DNA of 64,000 nt from Intestinibacter bartlettii (GTDB taxonomy: Bacteria; Bacillota; Clostridia; Peptostreptococcales; Peptostreptococcaceae). This document shows positions 9,047-17,983 of this stretch, one piece after another; the first letter of the stretch is position 1, and each line of letters starts with the position of its first letter. The translations under genes were made by a program, and so were the position numbers. Under the pieces are notes generated by a model. That model saw only the letters and a list, made by a program, of their open reading frames with translations. It ran no database searches and had not been told where the DNA came from. The stretch lies in the NCBI RefSeq assembly GCF_000154445.1, contig NZ_DS499559.1, one strand, 5' to 3'.

Positions 9047-9101
9047 TTTCTTTATATGGTTTTGATATTTAACAATTTAAATATCAAACTATATAAAGAA
9101 A
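9047..9101 (+). other. Long intercistronic hairpin between uxuB and the GH3 gene
   Basis: An extended inverted repeat (left arm 9047-9070 from TTTCTTTATAT to GATATTT, right arm 9079-9101) has an 8-nt loop and only a single-base interruption. It is followed by A-rich, not T-rich, sequence on the plus strand. It is probably an mRNA stability or processing element setting the ratio of upstream to downstream products. Confidence 0.6.
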
Positions 9102-9140
9102 AAATAATAATATAGATATATTATGAGGAGTATAGGACAT

Positions 9141-10916
9141 ATGATAAATGTAGATTTAAGAAAACAACCTTATAACCTTGATGATGAAGGGGTAAAATGG
9201 GTTGAAGAAACTATAAAATCAATGACTTTAGAAGAAAAAATAGGTCAATTATTCATAAACATGGGTGCAAGCAGAGATGAAGAATACTTAAAAGGTGTTC
9301 TTGATAATTACCACATAGGTGGAGTTCGTTACAACCCAGGAAAAGCTGAAGAAGTATATGAACAAAATAAAATACTTCAAGAAAACAGTAAAATACCTCT
9401 ATTAATAGCTGCAAATACTGAAATGGGTGGTAATGGAGCTTGTACAGATGGAACTTATATAGGTAATGAAGTTAAAATAGCTGCAACTAATGATAAAAAA
9501 TACGCTTATGAAATGGGGAGAGTATCTGGCGTAGAAGCAGCTGCTATAGGATGTAACTGGAGTTTTGCTCCAATAGTTGATATAAACAGAAACTGGAGAA
9601 ACCCAATAATATCTACAAGAACTTGGTCAGCTGATGTTGAACAAACTCTAGAGTTATCTCTTGAATATATGAGAGGAATAATGGAAAGTGGAATAGCTCC
9701 AGCAGCAAAACACTTCCCTGGAGATGGTATAGATGAAAGAGATCAACATTTATCTTTCGCTCCTAACTCATTATCAGTAGAAGAGTGGGATGCAACATTC
9801 GGAAGAGTATACAGCGGATTATTTGAAGCAGGTCTTCCATCAATAATGGCTGGTCATATAGCATTACCAGAGTATGTTAAATACTTCAACCCAGAAGCAA
9901 CTACTCAAGAAATATATATGCCTGCCACATTAAGTAAATATGTATTAACAGATTTATTAAGAGGAAAAATGAAATTCAACGGTTTAGTTGTAACAGATGC
10001 TTCTCATATGGTTGCTATGACTTCAGCTATGAAACGTAGTGAAATGTTACCAACTGCAATAGCTGCTGGTTCTGACTTATTCTTATTCTTCAATGATCCA
10101 GACGAAGACTTCGAGTGGATGATGGAAGGATACAAAAATGGAATAATAACTGATGAAAGATTAGAAGAAGCTTTAACTAGAATATTAGGAACAAAAGCTG
10201 CTTTAGGTCTTCATAAAAAAGCTAAAACAGAAATACTTCCAGAAAAAGAAGTTGCAATGGCTAAAATAGGTTTAGAAGAAAATAAAGCTATAGCTAAAGA
10301 AGTTTCTGACAAAGCTATAACTTTAGTTAAAAACACTCAAGATGTACTACCAATAGCACCAGAAAAAACTAAGAGAGTTTTACTTGTTGAAGCAAAAGGA
10401 TTTGATGGTGGATTCGGTAAATTCATAGAAATAATGGGTGGAGCTAAAAAGAAACCAATCGAAATAGTTAAAGAATTATTAGAAGCTAAAGGATTCGACG
10501 TAGAAATATGGGAATCTCCAATAGATAAAATAATGAAACTTCCAAAAGAAGAAATGGCTCAAGCTTTAGGAAATGTATATGCTGGTAAGAGACCAATAGC
10601 TGAATTAACAAGCAAATATGATTTAATAATCAATATAGCTAACGTTAATCCAAGTGTTGACCAAAGATTACAATGGCCACCAAGTAAAGGTACTCCAGAT
10701 ATACCATTCTACGTAAACGAAATACCAACAATATTCATTTCAGTTAAGTGTCCATTCCACTTAGCTGATGTACCACAAGTTAAAACTTACATAAATACTT
10801 ATGATGATAATCAACAAACATTAGAAGCATTAGTAGAAAAACTTGTAGGAAATACAGAATTTAAAGGTATAAGTCCAGTAGATGCATTCTGTGGATTTGG
10901 AGATACTCGTTTCTAA
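9141..10916 (+). CDS. Glycoside hydrolase family 3 enzyme, NagZ-like, cytosolic
   Basis: The 591-residue protein has no signal peptide. The N-terminal GH3 barrel carries 'AAKHFPGDG....RDQH' (K190-H191, D201-Q-H203), matching the NagZ pattern in which an Asp/His pair is the general acid/base. 'LVVTDASHM' has the probable nucleophile D286. A C-terminal alpha/beta domain ('SDKAITLVKN') spans about 385-591. Related enzymes release N-acetylhexosamine, glucose or xylose. Placed inside a glucuronate operon, it may cut an imported uronic-acid-containing disaccharide. That is inference. I chose the start at 9141 because GAGGAG at 9126-9130 lies after the first in-frame ATG (9123). Confidence 0.85.
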   Translation: MINVDLRKQPYNLDDEGVKWVEETIKSMTLEEKIGQLFINMGASRDEEYLKGVLDNYHIGGVRYNPGKAEEVYEQNKILQENSKIPLLIAANTEMGGNGACTDGTYIGNEVKIAATNDKKYAYEMGRVSGVEAAAIGCNWSFAPIVDINRNWRNPIISTRTWSADVEQTLELSLEYMRGIMESGIAPAAKHFPGDGIDERDQHLSFAPNSLSVEEWDATFGRVYSGLFEAGLPSIMAGHIALPEYVKYFNPEATTQEIYMPATLSKYVLTDLLRGKMKFNGLVVTDASHMVAMTSAMKRSEMLPTAIAAGSDLFLFFNDPDEDFEWMMEGYKNGIITDERLEEALTRILGTKAALGLHKKAKTEILPEKEVAMAKIGLEENKAIAKEVSDKAITLVKNTQDVLPIAPEKTKRVLLVEAKGFDGGFGKFIEIMGGAKKKPIEIVKELLEAKGFDVEIWESPIDKIMKLPKEEMAQALGNVYAGKRPIAELTSKYDLIINIANVNPSVDQRLQWPPSKGTPDIPFYVNEIPTIFISVKCPFHLADVPQVKTYINTYDDNQQTLEALVEKLVGNTEFKGISPVDAFCGFGDTRF

Positions 10917-10951
10917 TTAAAACTATCGAGTTTAAGTATAAAATAATATGT

Positions 10952-10980
10952 TTAGGGTGTAGTTTTATACTACATCCTAA
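10952..10980 (+). other. Intercistronic hairpin between the GH3 and HAD genes
   Basis: TTAGGGTGTAGT and ACTACATCCTAA form a 12-bp stem with one G-T pair and a 5-nt loop, followed by only TTTGAT. It is a weak terminator or a processing hairpin. Confidence 0.5.
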
Positions 10981-11000
10981 TTTGATATAAAGGAGCAGAT

Positions 11001-11840
11001 ATGGGATATTTTGATTACACAAAAGAAAAAGATTTTTTAATATGTATAGATTCAGATGGTTGTGCAATGGACACTATGAATTCAAAACATTTTAATTCAT
11101 TTGGACCTGAATTTGTAAAATCATATGATTTAGAAGAATATAAAGAAGAAGCTTTAGAATACTGGAATAAAATAAATTTATTTACAGGAACTAGAGGTAT
11201 AAACAGATTCAAAGGTTTAGCAATGGCTGTTAGAGAAATGAGCAACCGCAAAGGAATAAAATTTGATGGTTTAGAAGAATTTGAAAATTGGGTAGAAAAT
11301 GCACCACAATTATCAAATCCAGCGTTACTTGAAAAATGCCAAGAAAAAAGAAATGAATGTATGGAAAGGGCATTATTATGGAGTATACATGTAAACTTAT
11401 CAATAGTTGAAGCACAAGATAATGATATGCCTTTTGAAAATGTTAAGGAAGCTATGGATAAATTATGCAAAGATGCTGATTTAACTGCTGTTTCTTCTGC
11501 AAATGGACAAGCTGTTGAACATGAGTGGACAAAACATGAAATAAAAGATTGCTGCAGAGTACTACTTTGCCAAGAAGCTGGTTCAAAAGCTTATTGCATA
11601 GAACAACTTCTTAAAAAAGGATATGACAAAGATAAAGTTCTTATGGTTGGAGATGCACCAGGTGATAAAAAGGCTGCATTAGATAACGGAGTAAGATTCT
11701 ATCCGATAATAGTTAATAAAGAAGGATTTAGCTGGAAAAGATTAAAAGAAGAAGCTAGTAAAAAATTATTTGCCGGTGAATTTGATGATATTTACCAAGC
11801 ACAGCTAATAAAAGAATTTGAGGAAGCTTTAGGAATATAA
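11001..11840 (+). CDS. HAD-superfamily hydrolase
   Basis: HAD motif I is 'ICIDSDGCAMDTM' (catalytic DxD near residues 16-18), and motif IV is 'MVGDAPGDKKA' near 217. A helical cap domain of about 130 residues lies between them. Such proteins are usually phosphatases, with the substrate set by the cap. The gene sits between the GH3 and uxaC genes in the hexuronate operon, so a phosphorylated sugar or pathway side-product is plausible, but nothing in the sequence fixes the substrate. AAAGGAG lies 7 nt before the ATG. Confidence 0.8.
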   Translation: MGYFDYTKEKDFLICIDSDGCAMDTMNSKHFNSFGPEFVKSYDLEEYKEEALEYWNKINLFTGTRGINRFKGLAMAVREMSNRKGIKFDGLEEFENWVENAPQLSNPALLEKCQEKRNECMERALLWSIHVNLSIVEAQDNDMPFENVKEAMDKLCKDADLTAVSSANGQAVEHEWTKHEIKDCCRVLLCQEAGSKAYCIEQLLKKGYDKDKVLMVGDAPGDKKAALDNGVRFYPIIVNKEGFSWKRLKEEASKKLFAGEFDDIYQAQLIKEFEEALGI

Positions 11841-11936
11841 CTAAAATTATTAAAAATATAAAAAGACTATCAAAAATAAAGTAGAAAAAACTTAAAAATA
11901 TTAAGGGGAATATATTACAACCAGAGGAGATACAAT

Positions 11937-13331
11937 ATGAAAAACTTTATGGATAAAGATTTTCTTTTATCAAACGAAATATCTAAAAAATTATATCATG
12001 ACTTTTCAAGCAATATGCCAATAATAGATTACCATTGTCATATAAATCCACAAGAGATAGCAGAAGACAAAAAATTTGAGAATATAACTCAGGTTTGGCT
12101 AGGTGGAGACCATTATAAATGGAGACAAATGCGTTCAAATGGTGTAGAAGAAAAATATATAACTGGAGATGCAACAGATAGAGAAAAATTCCAAAAATGG
12201 GCAGAAACTTTAGAAAAAGCAATCGGAAACCCTCTTTACCACTGGAGTCATCTAGAGTTACAAAGATACTTTGGATTCTATGGAAATCTTAATGGAGATA
12301 CTGCAGAAGAAGTTTGGAATATATGTAATGAAAAATTAAAAACTATGTCTGCTAGAAGCATAATGAAAGATTCTAATGTTGAATTAATATGCACAACAGA
12401 TGATCCAATAGACGATTTAAAATATCATATAGCTATAAAAGAAGATGAGACTTTTGATATAAAAGTTCTTCCAACATGGAGACCGGACAAAGCTATAGCT
12501 ATAGAAAAAGTTGATTTTGTTGACTATATAGCAAAATTATCAGAAGTAAGTGAAATAGAAATAAACTCTTTTGATACTTGGAAACAAGCTATAACTAAAC
12601 GTATAGAATTTTTCAATGAAGTAGGGTGTAGAATAAGTGACCACGGTTTACTATACATACCTTATGTAGATGCTTATGAAAAAACAGTCGATGAAATATT
12701 TAAAAAACGTCTTGATGGCGGGATTCTTACAGAAAATGAAGAATTACAATATAAAACTGCTTGTATGTTATACTGCGGTGCAGAATACAGCCGTCTTGGA
12801 TGGGCTATGCAATTACACTTTGGTGTTACAAGAGATAATAATACAAAAATGTTTAATAAATTAGGGGTAGATACTGGATTTGACGGTATATATAACAGAG
12901 TGTCGATAGACCAATTATCATCGTATTTAAATGCATTAAATAAAGAAGATAATCTACCAAAAACTATATTATATAGCTTAAACCCAGTTGATAATGCAGC
13001 TATTGGAACATTAATCGGATGCTTCCAAGAAGCTGGTGTGTGTGGAAAAATACAACAAGGTTCTGCTTGGTGGTTCAACGACCACAAAACAGGAATGATA
13101 GAGCAAATGACTTCATTAGCAAACCTAGGTTTATTAGGAAACTTCATAGGAATGCTAACTGATTCAAGAAGTTTCTTATCATATACTAGACATGAATATT
13201 TCAGAAGGATTATGTGCGAGCTTATTGGGGGATGGGTTGCTAACGGTGAATATCCAAACGATGAAAAAGTCTTAGAAAGAATGATAAAAAATATATCTCA
13301 TGATAATGCATTAAATTATTTCGGATTCTAA
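11937..13331 (+). CDS. uxaC: Glucuronate isomerase
   Basis: This enzyme interconverts D-glucuronate and D-fructuronate (and galacturonate and tagaturonate), the entry step of the pathway, in the cytoplasm. The 464-residue protein is an amidohydrolase-fold UxaC. It shows 'PIIDYHCHINPQEIA' with the metal-binding H33-x-H35, 'ITQVWLGGDHYKWRQMRSNGV', 'LICTTDDP', 'MQLHFGVTRDNN' and the C-terminal 'MLTDSRSFLSYTRHEYFRRI'. All are strongly conserved in the family. GAGGAG precedes the start. With uxuB and uxuA it forms glucuronate to fructuronate to mannonate to KDG. Confidence 0.96.
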   Translation: MKNFMDKDFLLSNEISKKLYHDFSSNMPIIDYHCHINPQEIAEDKKFENITQVWLGGDHYKWRQMRSNGVEEKYITGDATDREKFQKWAETLEKAIGNPLYHWSHLELQRYFGFYGNLNGDTAEEVWNICNEKLKTMSARSIMKDSNVELICTTDDPIDDLKYHIAIKEDETFDIKVLPTWRPDKAIAIEKVDFVDYIAKLSEVSEIEINSFDTWKQAITKRIEFFNEVGCRISDHGLLYIPYVDAYEKTVDEIFKKRLDGGILTENEELQYKTACMLYCGAEYSRLGWAMQLHFGVTRDNNTKMFNKLGVDTGFDGIYNRVSIDQLSSYLNALNKEDNLPKTILYSLNPVDNAAIGTLIGCFQEAGVCGKIQQGSAWWFNDHKTGMIEQMTSLANLGLLGNFIGMLTDSRSFLSYTRHEYFRRIMCELIGGWVANGEYPNDEKVLERMIKNISHDNALNYFGF

Positions 13332-13370
13332 GAAAAATATACGTTAAATTATAAATAAGGGAGATTAATC

Positions 13371-14018
13371 ATGATAAAAATAAATACATTAAGAGCATTA
13401 AAAGAATGTGGTGTTGTAGCAGTAGTTCGTGGAAACTCTAAAGAGGTTGGTGTTGAAATATCAAAAGCATGTGTAAAAGGTGGAGTTAAAGCATTAGAAG
13501 TAACTTATACAAATAAATTTGCTAACGATATAATAAAAGAATTATGTGAAATATACAAAGGTCAAGATGATGTAGTAATAGGAGCAGGAACAGTTTTAGA
13601 TGCTGAAACTGCTAGAGCAGCTATGTTAGCTGGAGCAAAATATATAGTATCACCAGCTTTCGATTTAGAAACAGCGAAAATTTGTAATAGATATAAAGTT
13701 CCATATTTACCAGGAATAATGACTATAAATGAAATAATAACTGCTCATGAAGCTGGTGTAGATTTCGTGAAATTATTCCCAGGAAGTGCATTTGGCCAAG
13801 GTTATGTAAAAGCTATAAAAGGGCCACTTCCATATGCAAATATAATGGTAACTGGTGGAGTTAATATAGACAACATAGACAGCTGGATAAAAGCAGGTGT
13901 TGATGCAGTTGGAATAGGTGGAGAATTAAATAAACTTGGAGAAGAAGGAAAGTTCGAAGAGATAACTGCTGTATGTGAACAATACATGGCTAAATTAAAT
14001 GAAGCTAGAGGTTGCTAA
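13371..14018 (+). CDS. kdgA: 2-keto-3-deoxy-6-phosphogluconate aldolase
   Basis: This class I aldolase cleaves KDPG into pyruvate and glyceraldehyde 3-phosphate, the last step of this hexuronate route. The 215-residue single TIM barrel contains 'ALEVTYTN' (general base E43), 'GAGTVLDAETARAA', 'SPAFD' and the Schiff-base lysine K134 in 'DFVKLFPGSAFG'. GGGAG is 8 nt before the ATG. The stop codon is separated by one base from the next gene's start, indicating translational coupling with the kinase that makes its substrate. Confidence 0.95.
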   Translation: MIKINTLRALKECGVVAVVRGNSKEVGVEISKACVKGGVKALEVTYTNKFANDIIKELCEIYKGQDDVVIGAGTVLDAETARAAMLAGAKYIVSPAFDLETAKICNRYKVPYLPGIMTINEIITAHEAGVDFVKLFPGSAFGQGYVKAIKGPLPYANIMVTGGVNIDNIDSWIKAGVDAVGIGGELNKLGEEGKFEEITAVCEQYMAKLNEARGC

Positions 14019-14019
14019 T

Positions 14020-15024
14020 ATGAAAGTTGCTGGTTTTGGAGAAATAATGCTTAGACTTTCAACAGATGTAGGCAAAATGATTTTACAAAGTGATAGATTT
14101 AATGTAAATTATGGTGGAGGAGAGGCAAATGTGCTTATTTCTCTATCACACTTTGGGATAGATACAAAAATGATAACTTCTGTTTCAAATGATGACATTG
14201 GAAAAAGTATACTTAGATATCTTAGAAGTTACGATATAGATACAGAATTTGTTACTTTAAGTGACCATAGAACAGGTATATATTATCTTCAAGTCGGAAG
14301 TGGAATAAGATCATCAAAAGTAATATATGATAGAGATAACTCAGCTTTCTGTAATATGAAAGTTGGAGATATTGATATAGCTAAGGCATTAGAAGATGTA
14401 GATGTATTCTATTTTTCTGGAATAACATTAGCACTTTCAAATGACCTTAGAGAATTATTAATGCAAATGCTAACATATTGTAAAGAACATAACATAATGG
14501 TAAGTTATGATTCAAATTACAGAGCAAAATTGTGGTCTTTAGAAGAAGCTAGAGAAGCAACACTTAAAGTACTACCATATGTAGATATACTATCAGCTGG
14601 GATATTAGATGCTGAAAATATACTACTTATGAATTGTGAATTAGAAGATAACCATGAGAAACTAAAATACTATTATGATGAAATTACAAAAACTTACCCG
14701 AACATCAAACATATATTTTCATCACATAGAGATATTGAGTCATCTTCAGTAAACAAGCTACAATGCAACTACTATACTGATGGAATATTATACTTATCTA
14801 ATAAAATAAATATAGATAGTATAGTAGACAGAGTTGGTGGAGGAGATGCATTAAGTGCAGGAATAATATATTCTATAATAAACAATAAAGACCCTAAATA
14901 TGTTTGTGAATTTGCAACATGTGCATCTGCATTAAAACACAGTATCCTAGGTGACGCTAACTTAGTTGAACTTAGTGATGTTGAAAGATTAATGTATGAA
15001 GGCGTTGGAAAAATCGCTAGATAA
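14020..15024 (+). CDS. kdgK: 2-keto-3-deoxygluconate kinase (PfkB family)
   Basis: The kinase phosphorylates KDG to KDPG with ATP. The 334-residue PfkB-type protein has 'NYGGGEANVLISLSHFG' near the N-terminus and 'DRVGGGDALSAGIIYS', whose Asp is the catalytic base. An ATG at 13999 inside kdgA is in frame, but GAGG at 14008-14011 is spaced for 14020, one base after the kdgA stop, and the alignable family start 'MKVAGFGEIMLRLS' begins there. It is the last gene before a strong terminator. Confidence 0.93.
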   Translation: MKVAGFGEIMLRLSTDVGKMILQSDRFNVNYGGGEANVLISLSHFGIDTKMITSVSNDDIGKSILRYLRSYDIDTEFVTLSDHRTGIYYLQVGSGIRSSKVIYDRDNSAFCNMKVGDIDIAKALEDVDVFYFSGITLALSNDLRELLMQMLTYCKEHNIMVSYDSNYRAKLWSLEEAREATLKVLPYVDILSAGILDAENILLMNCELEDNHEKLKYYYDEITKTYPNIKHIFSSHRDIESSSVNKLQCNYYTDGILYLSNKINIDSIVDRVGGGDALSAGIIYSIINNKDPKYVCEFATCASALKHSILGDANLVELSDVERLMYEGVGKIAR

Positions 15025-15025
15025 T

Positions 15026-15074
15026 AAAAAGGAGTATCGAAAAAGTAAATTGATTTCGATACTCCTTTTTATTA
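15026..15074. terminator. Bidirectional terminator after kdgK
   Basis: A 17-bp perfect stem (AAAAAGGAGTATCGAAA and its complement) has an 11-nt loop and A/T runs on both sides. It ends the hexuronate operon and the convergent GntR/UTRA gene. Confidence 0.92.
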
Positions 15075-15779
15075 TTTTATTGTAGACGATTGGTCATAAA
15101 ATTTTGTATTTTTATAATGATAAATTATTTTTGAATAGTTAAATAATATACCAGAAGGTGAATAACATTGGTTATAAGCAACTAAAGCTGGATCATTTAC
15201 ATTTAACCCAAGTAATTTAGAAATCTCTTTGTCTAAAGAAATAACATAAAAATATCTATCTTGGAAACTAGTCTTTATATTAAATGCTTTTTCTATATAT
15301 TCAAAAATCGACCCTTCGACTATTTGATTATTTAAAAATGTAATAATACTCTGTTTGTAATAAGATTCTTCATAACACATTATTTTATCGTCTATATATC
15401 TTACTCTCTTAACAATATATACATCATCTTCTTTACTACATTCTAAATAATCACAAATTTCATCATTAGCTTTAATAAGTTGTAAGTCTAAAACTTTTGA
15501 AGTTATTTTATTATCTTTTAGATTATCTGTAAATCCATGAGGAGAGTTGAAGTTTATATATCCATTTCGATTTTTCTTTCTTACAAAAATTCCACTACCT
15601 TGAACTTGATAAACAATTCCCTTTAGAACTAAAGATTCCAATGCTTTCACAATAGTACTTTTACTTACACTATAATCACTAGCAAATTGCTCTACTGTAG
15701 GAAGTTTTGTTCCTTTAGGTAAATTATTCTCGTAAATATGGCTTTCTATTTGGTTAGCAATTAGTTGATATTTAAGCAT
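15072..15779 (-). CDS. GntR family regulator, HutC/UTRA subfamily; beta-glucoside operon repressor
   Basis: The N-terminal winged helix (about 1-68, 'KGTKLPTVEQFASDYSVSKSTIVKALESLVLKGIVYQVQGSGIFV') is followed by a UTRA effector domain (about 85-232; 'YIVKRVRYIDDKIMCYEESYY' and 'GSIFEYIEKAFNI' are typical). UTRA regulators bind sugars or sugar phosphates. It is divergent from the PTS/GH1 genes and a palindrome typical of HutC-type GntR proteins lies between the promoter boxes of that operon, so repression relieved by a phosphorylated beta-glucoside is likely. Confidence 0.87.
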   Translation of the reverse strand: MLKYQLIANQIESHIYENNLPKGTKLPTVEQFASDYSVSKSTIVKALESLVLKGIVYQVQGSGIFVRKKNRNGYINFNSPHGFTDNLKDNKITSKVLDLQLIKANDEICDYLECSKEDDVYIVKRVRYIDDKIMCYEESYYKQSIITFLNNQIVEGSIFEYIEKAFNIKTSFQDRYFYVISLDKEISKLLGLNVNDPALVAYNQCYSPSGILFNYSKIIYHYKNTKFYDQSSTIK

Positions 15780-15902
15780 TTTTTACTCCCTTTATTTTCT
15801 TAATTCTATCTTATTAGTATATCACAAAAAAAATGGAAAAAACAATATTGTGGTAAGTAGCAATATGAAAATAAGAAAAAGGAAAATGTTTTTAAAAAAT
15901 TG

Positions 15903-15931
15903 TTGACTAATTATACTGGTATAATTATAAT
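15903..15931 (+). promoter_or_regulatory. Promoter and operator of the beta-glucoside PTS operon
   Basis: TTGACT (15903-15908) and TATAAT (15926-15931) are exactly 17 bp apart. The spacer holds the inverted repeat ATTATACTGGTATAAT (15910-15925), whose outer 7-bp arms are perfect. GTNTATAC-like half-sites are typical of HutC-type GntR operators, pointing to the divergent regulator. Confidence 0.8.
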
Positions 15932-16014
15932 ATAAATATACAATTTGAGTGTTAAGGAATAATCTGAATGCAAAAAAAATCAATATTTGTATTATAAAAA
16001 GGGGGGCAGTAATC

Positions 16015-17901
16015 ATGGCACAAAATATTCGTGATTATGAAAAATTAGCAGTAGACATAGTAGAAGCTGTTGGCGGTAAGGAAAACATTATCAATGCTAC
16101 AAGATGTGCTACTAGACTAAGATTAGTATTAAAAGAAACACCAAAAGATGCTAACAAAAAAGTATCTGGACTTACTGGAGTAATAACAGTAGTAGAAAAT
16201 AATGGTCAGTTCCAAGTTGTAATAGGAACTCACGTAGGGAAAGTTTTTGATAAAGTACAGACATTAGTTGATTTAGATGAAAACAGTGCAGAAGATACTC
16301 CAAAAGGAAGTATAGTAAATCGTGTAATAGCAACAATGTCAGCTGTTTTCGCACCATTTATATACATACTAGCAGCAGCTGGGTTATTACAAGGATGTCT
16401 AATAATAATAAACATGATTAATCCAGAATTTGCGTCAACAGGAACGTATGAAGTATTAAGCTTTATATCTTGGGCACCATTCACATTTTTACCAGTATTT
16501 ATAGCTATTACAGCATCTAAACATTTTAAATGCAATACATTTATAGCAGTAGCTTGTTGTGCTGCACTTGTCAGTCCAGACTGGGCGTCAATAGCATCAA
16601 GAATAGCGGGTGGAGAGGCAGTAACATTCCTAGGAATAGGATTAGCAGAAACTACATACACATCAACAGTTTTACCTCCATTATTCTTAGTATTAGCATT
16701 ATCTTATTTAGAAAAATTTGTTGATAAAATCATACCAGAAGTAGTTAAATCATTATTTACACCATTTATATGTATATTAATAATGGTACCACTTACTATA
16801 TTAGTAATAGGACCAGTATCAGATGGAGTAGCAACAGCAATAGCAAATGGATATAATGCTTTATATAATTTTGCTCCAGTAGTTGCAGCGGCAGTAATCG
16901 GAGGGTTATGGCAAGTAGTTGTAATCTTTGGTGTTCACTGGGGTGTAACTCCAATGGTATTAGCTAACTTTGATATGTATGGACAAGATACATTCCAAGC
17001 ATTTCAAACAATGGCTGTTGTAGCTCAAATGGGTGCAGCCTTCGGAGTATTCATAAAATCTAAAAAACAAGAGACAAAAAGTGTTGCTCTTTCAGCAGGT
17101 ATAACAGGTATATTTGGTATAACTGAACCAACAATATATGGTGTAACTTTAAGATTCAAAAAACCATTTATATGTGCTTGTATATCAGGGGCTGTGGCAG
17201 CAGCAGTAGCATCATTCTTTAATTCAGTTTACTATGTATATGCAGGACTTCCAGGTTTACTTACAGTAGTAAATGCAATAGGGGCTAACCCAACATCAAT
17301 AGTAGGTGAATTAATAGGTTGTGCAATAGCGATAATAGGTTCAATAGTGCTTGTTCAAATAGTCGGATTTGATGAAGGTCAAATAGCTGAAGAAGAAGTA
17401 AAAGCTATGGATGAAGTAGCAGCAACAACTTTAGATGGAACAAAAGAAATAAAAAGCCCTCTAAGTGGAAAAGTAATAGCTTTATCAAAAATAGATGATC
17501 CAGTATTTGCAGGTGGGGCTATGGGAAATGGTATAGCAATACAACCAAGTGACAACAAAGTATATGCTCCATTAGATGGAACAGTAGAATTTGTAGCAGA
17601 CTCTAAACATGCTGTAGGGATTAAATCAGATGATGGAGTAGAATTATTGATACATGTTGGTATGGATACTGTTCAAATGAATGGAAAAGGATTTGATGTG
17701 AAAGTCAATGCAAACGATAAAGTAAAAGCAGGAGATTTACTTTTAGAATTTGACAGGGAAGCGATTGAAAAAGCAGGATATTCATTAATTACACCAGTTG
17801 TAATAACTAATAGTTTTGAATTTGAACAAAAAGAACTTTGTTTAGATGAAGATATATCTTACGGAAAATCAATAATAAATCTTAGTGCAGTAAATGCATA
17901 A
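16015..17901 (+). CDS. Beta-glucoside-type PTS transporter, fused IIBCA
   Basis: The protein imports and phosphorylates a sugar at the membrane. Domain order is EIIB (about 1-85, phospho-cysteine C31 in 'NATRCATRLRL'), EIIC (about 105-455, some 8-10 membrane helices, with 'GITEPTIYGV' in the substrate loop) and glucose-type EIIA (about 480-628, phospho-histidine H547 in 'LLIHVGMDTV'). B-C-A order and length match BglP/BglF-type beta-glucoside permeases. GGGGGG before the ATG at 16015 sets the start; an in-frame ATG at 15949 has no ribosome site. The GH1 gene downstream supports an aryl-beta-glucoside or cellobiose-like substrate. Confidence 0.92.
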   Translation: MAQNIRDYEKLAVDIVEAVGGKENIINATRCATRLRLVLKETPKDANKKVSGLTGVITVVENNGQFQVVIGTHVGKVFDKVQTLVDLDENSAEDTPKGSIVNRVIATMSAVFAPFIYILAAAGLLQGCLIIINMINPEFASTGTYEVLSFISWAPFTFLPVFIAITASKHFKCNTFIAVACCAALVSPDWASIASRIAGGEAVTFLGIGLAETTYTSTVLPPLFLVLALSYLEKFVDKIIPEVVKSLFTPFICILIMVPLTILVIGPVSDGVATAIANGYNALYNFAPVVAAAVIGGLWQVVVIFGVHWGVTPMVLANFDMYGQDTFQAFQTMAVVAQMGAAFGVFIKSKKQETKSVALSAGITGIFGITEPTIYGVTLRFKKPFICACISGAVAAAVASFFNSVYYVYAGLPGLLTVVNAIGANPTSIVGELIGCAIAIIGSIVLVQIVGFDEGQIAEEEVKAMDEVAATTLDGTKEIKSPLSGKVIALSKIDDPVFAGGAMGNGIAIQPSDNKVYAPLDGTVEFVADSKHAVGIKSDDGVELLIHVGMDTVQMNGKGFDVKVNANDKVKAGDLLLEFDREAIEKAGYSLITPVVITNSFEFEQKELCLDEDISYGKSIINLSAVNA

Positions 17902-17914
17902 TAAAAAATAAATA

Positions 17915-17959
17915 AGGAAAATTATATTTACTTAAAAATTCTAAGAAATATAATTTCCT
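17915..17959 (+). other. Intercistronic hairpin between the PTS and GH1 genes
   Basis: Imperfect inverted repeats, an AGGAAAATTATATTT arm at 17915 and an AAATATAATTTCCT arm ending at 17959, form a long A/T-rich stem just before the GH1 ribosome site. It may stabilise or process the transcript. Confidence 0.45.
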
Positions 17960-17983
17960 ATCTATATATGGAGGAATAGAAAT

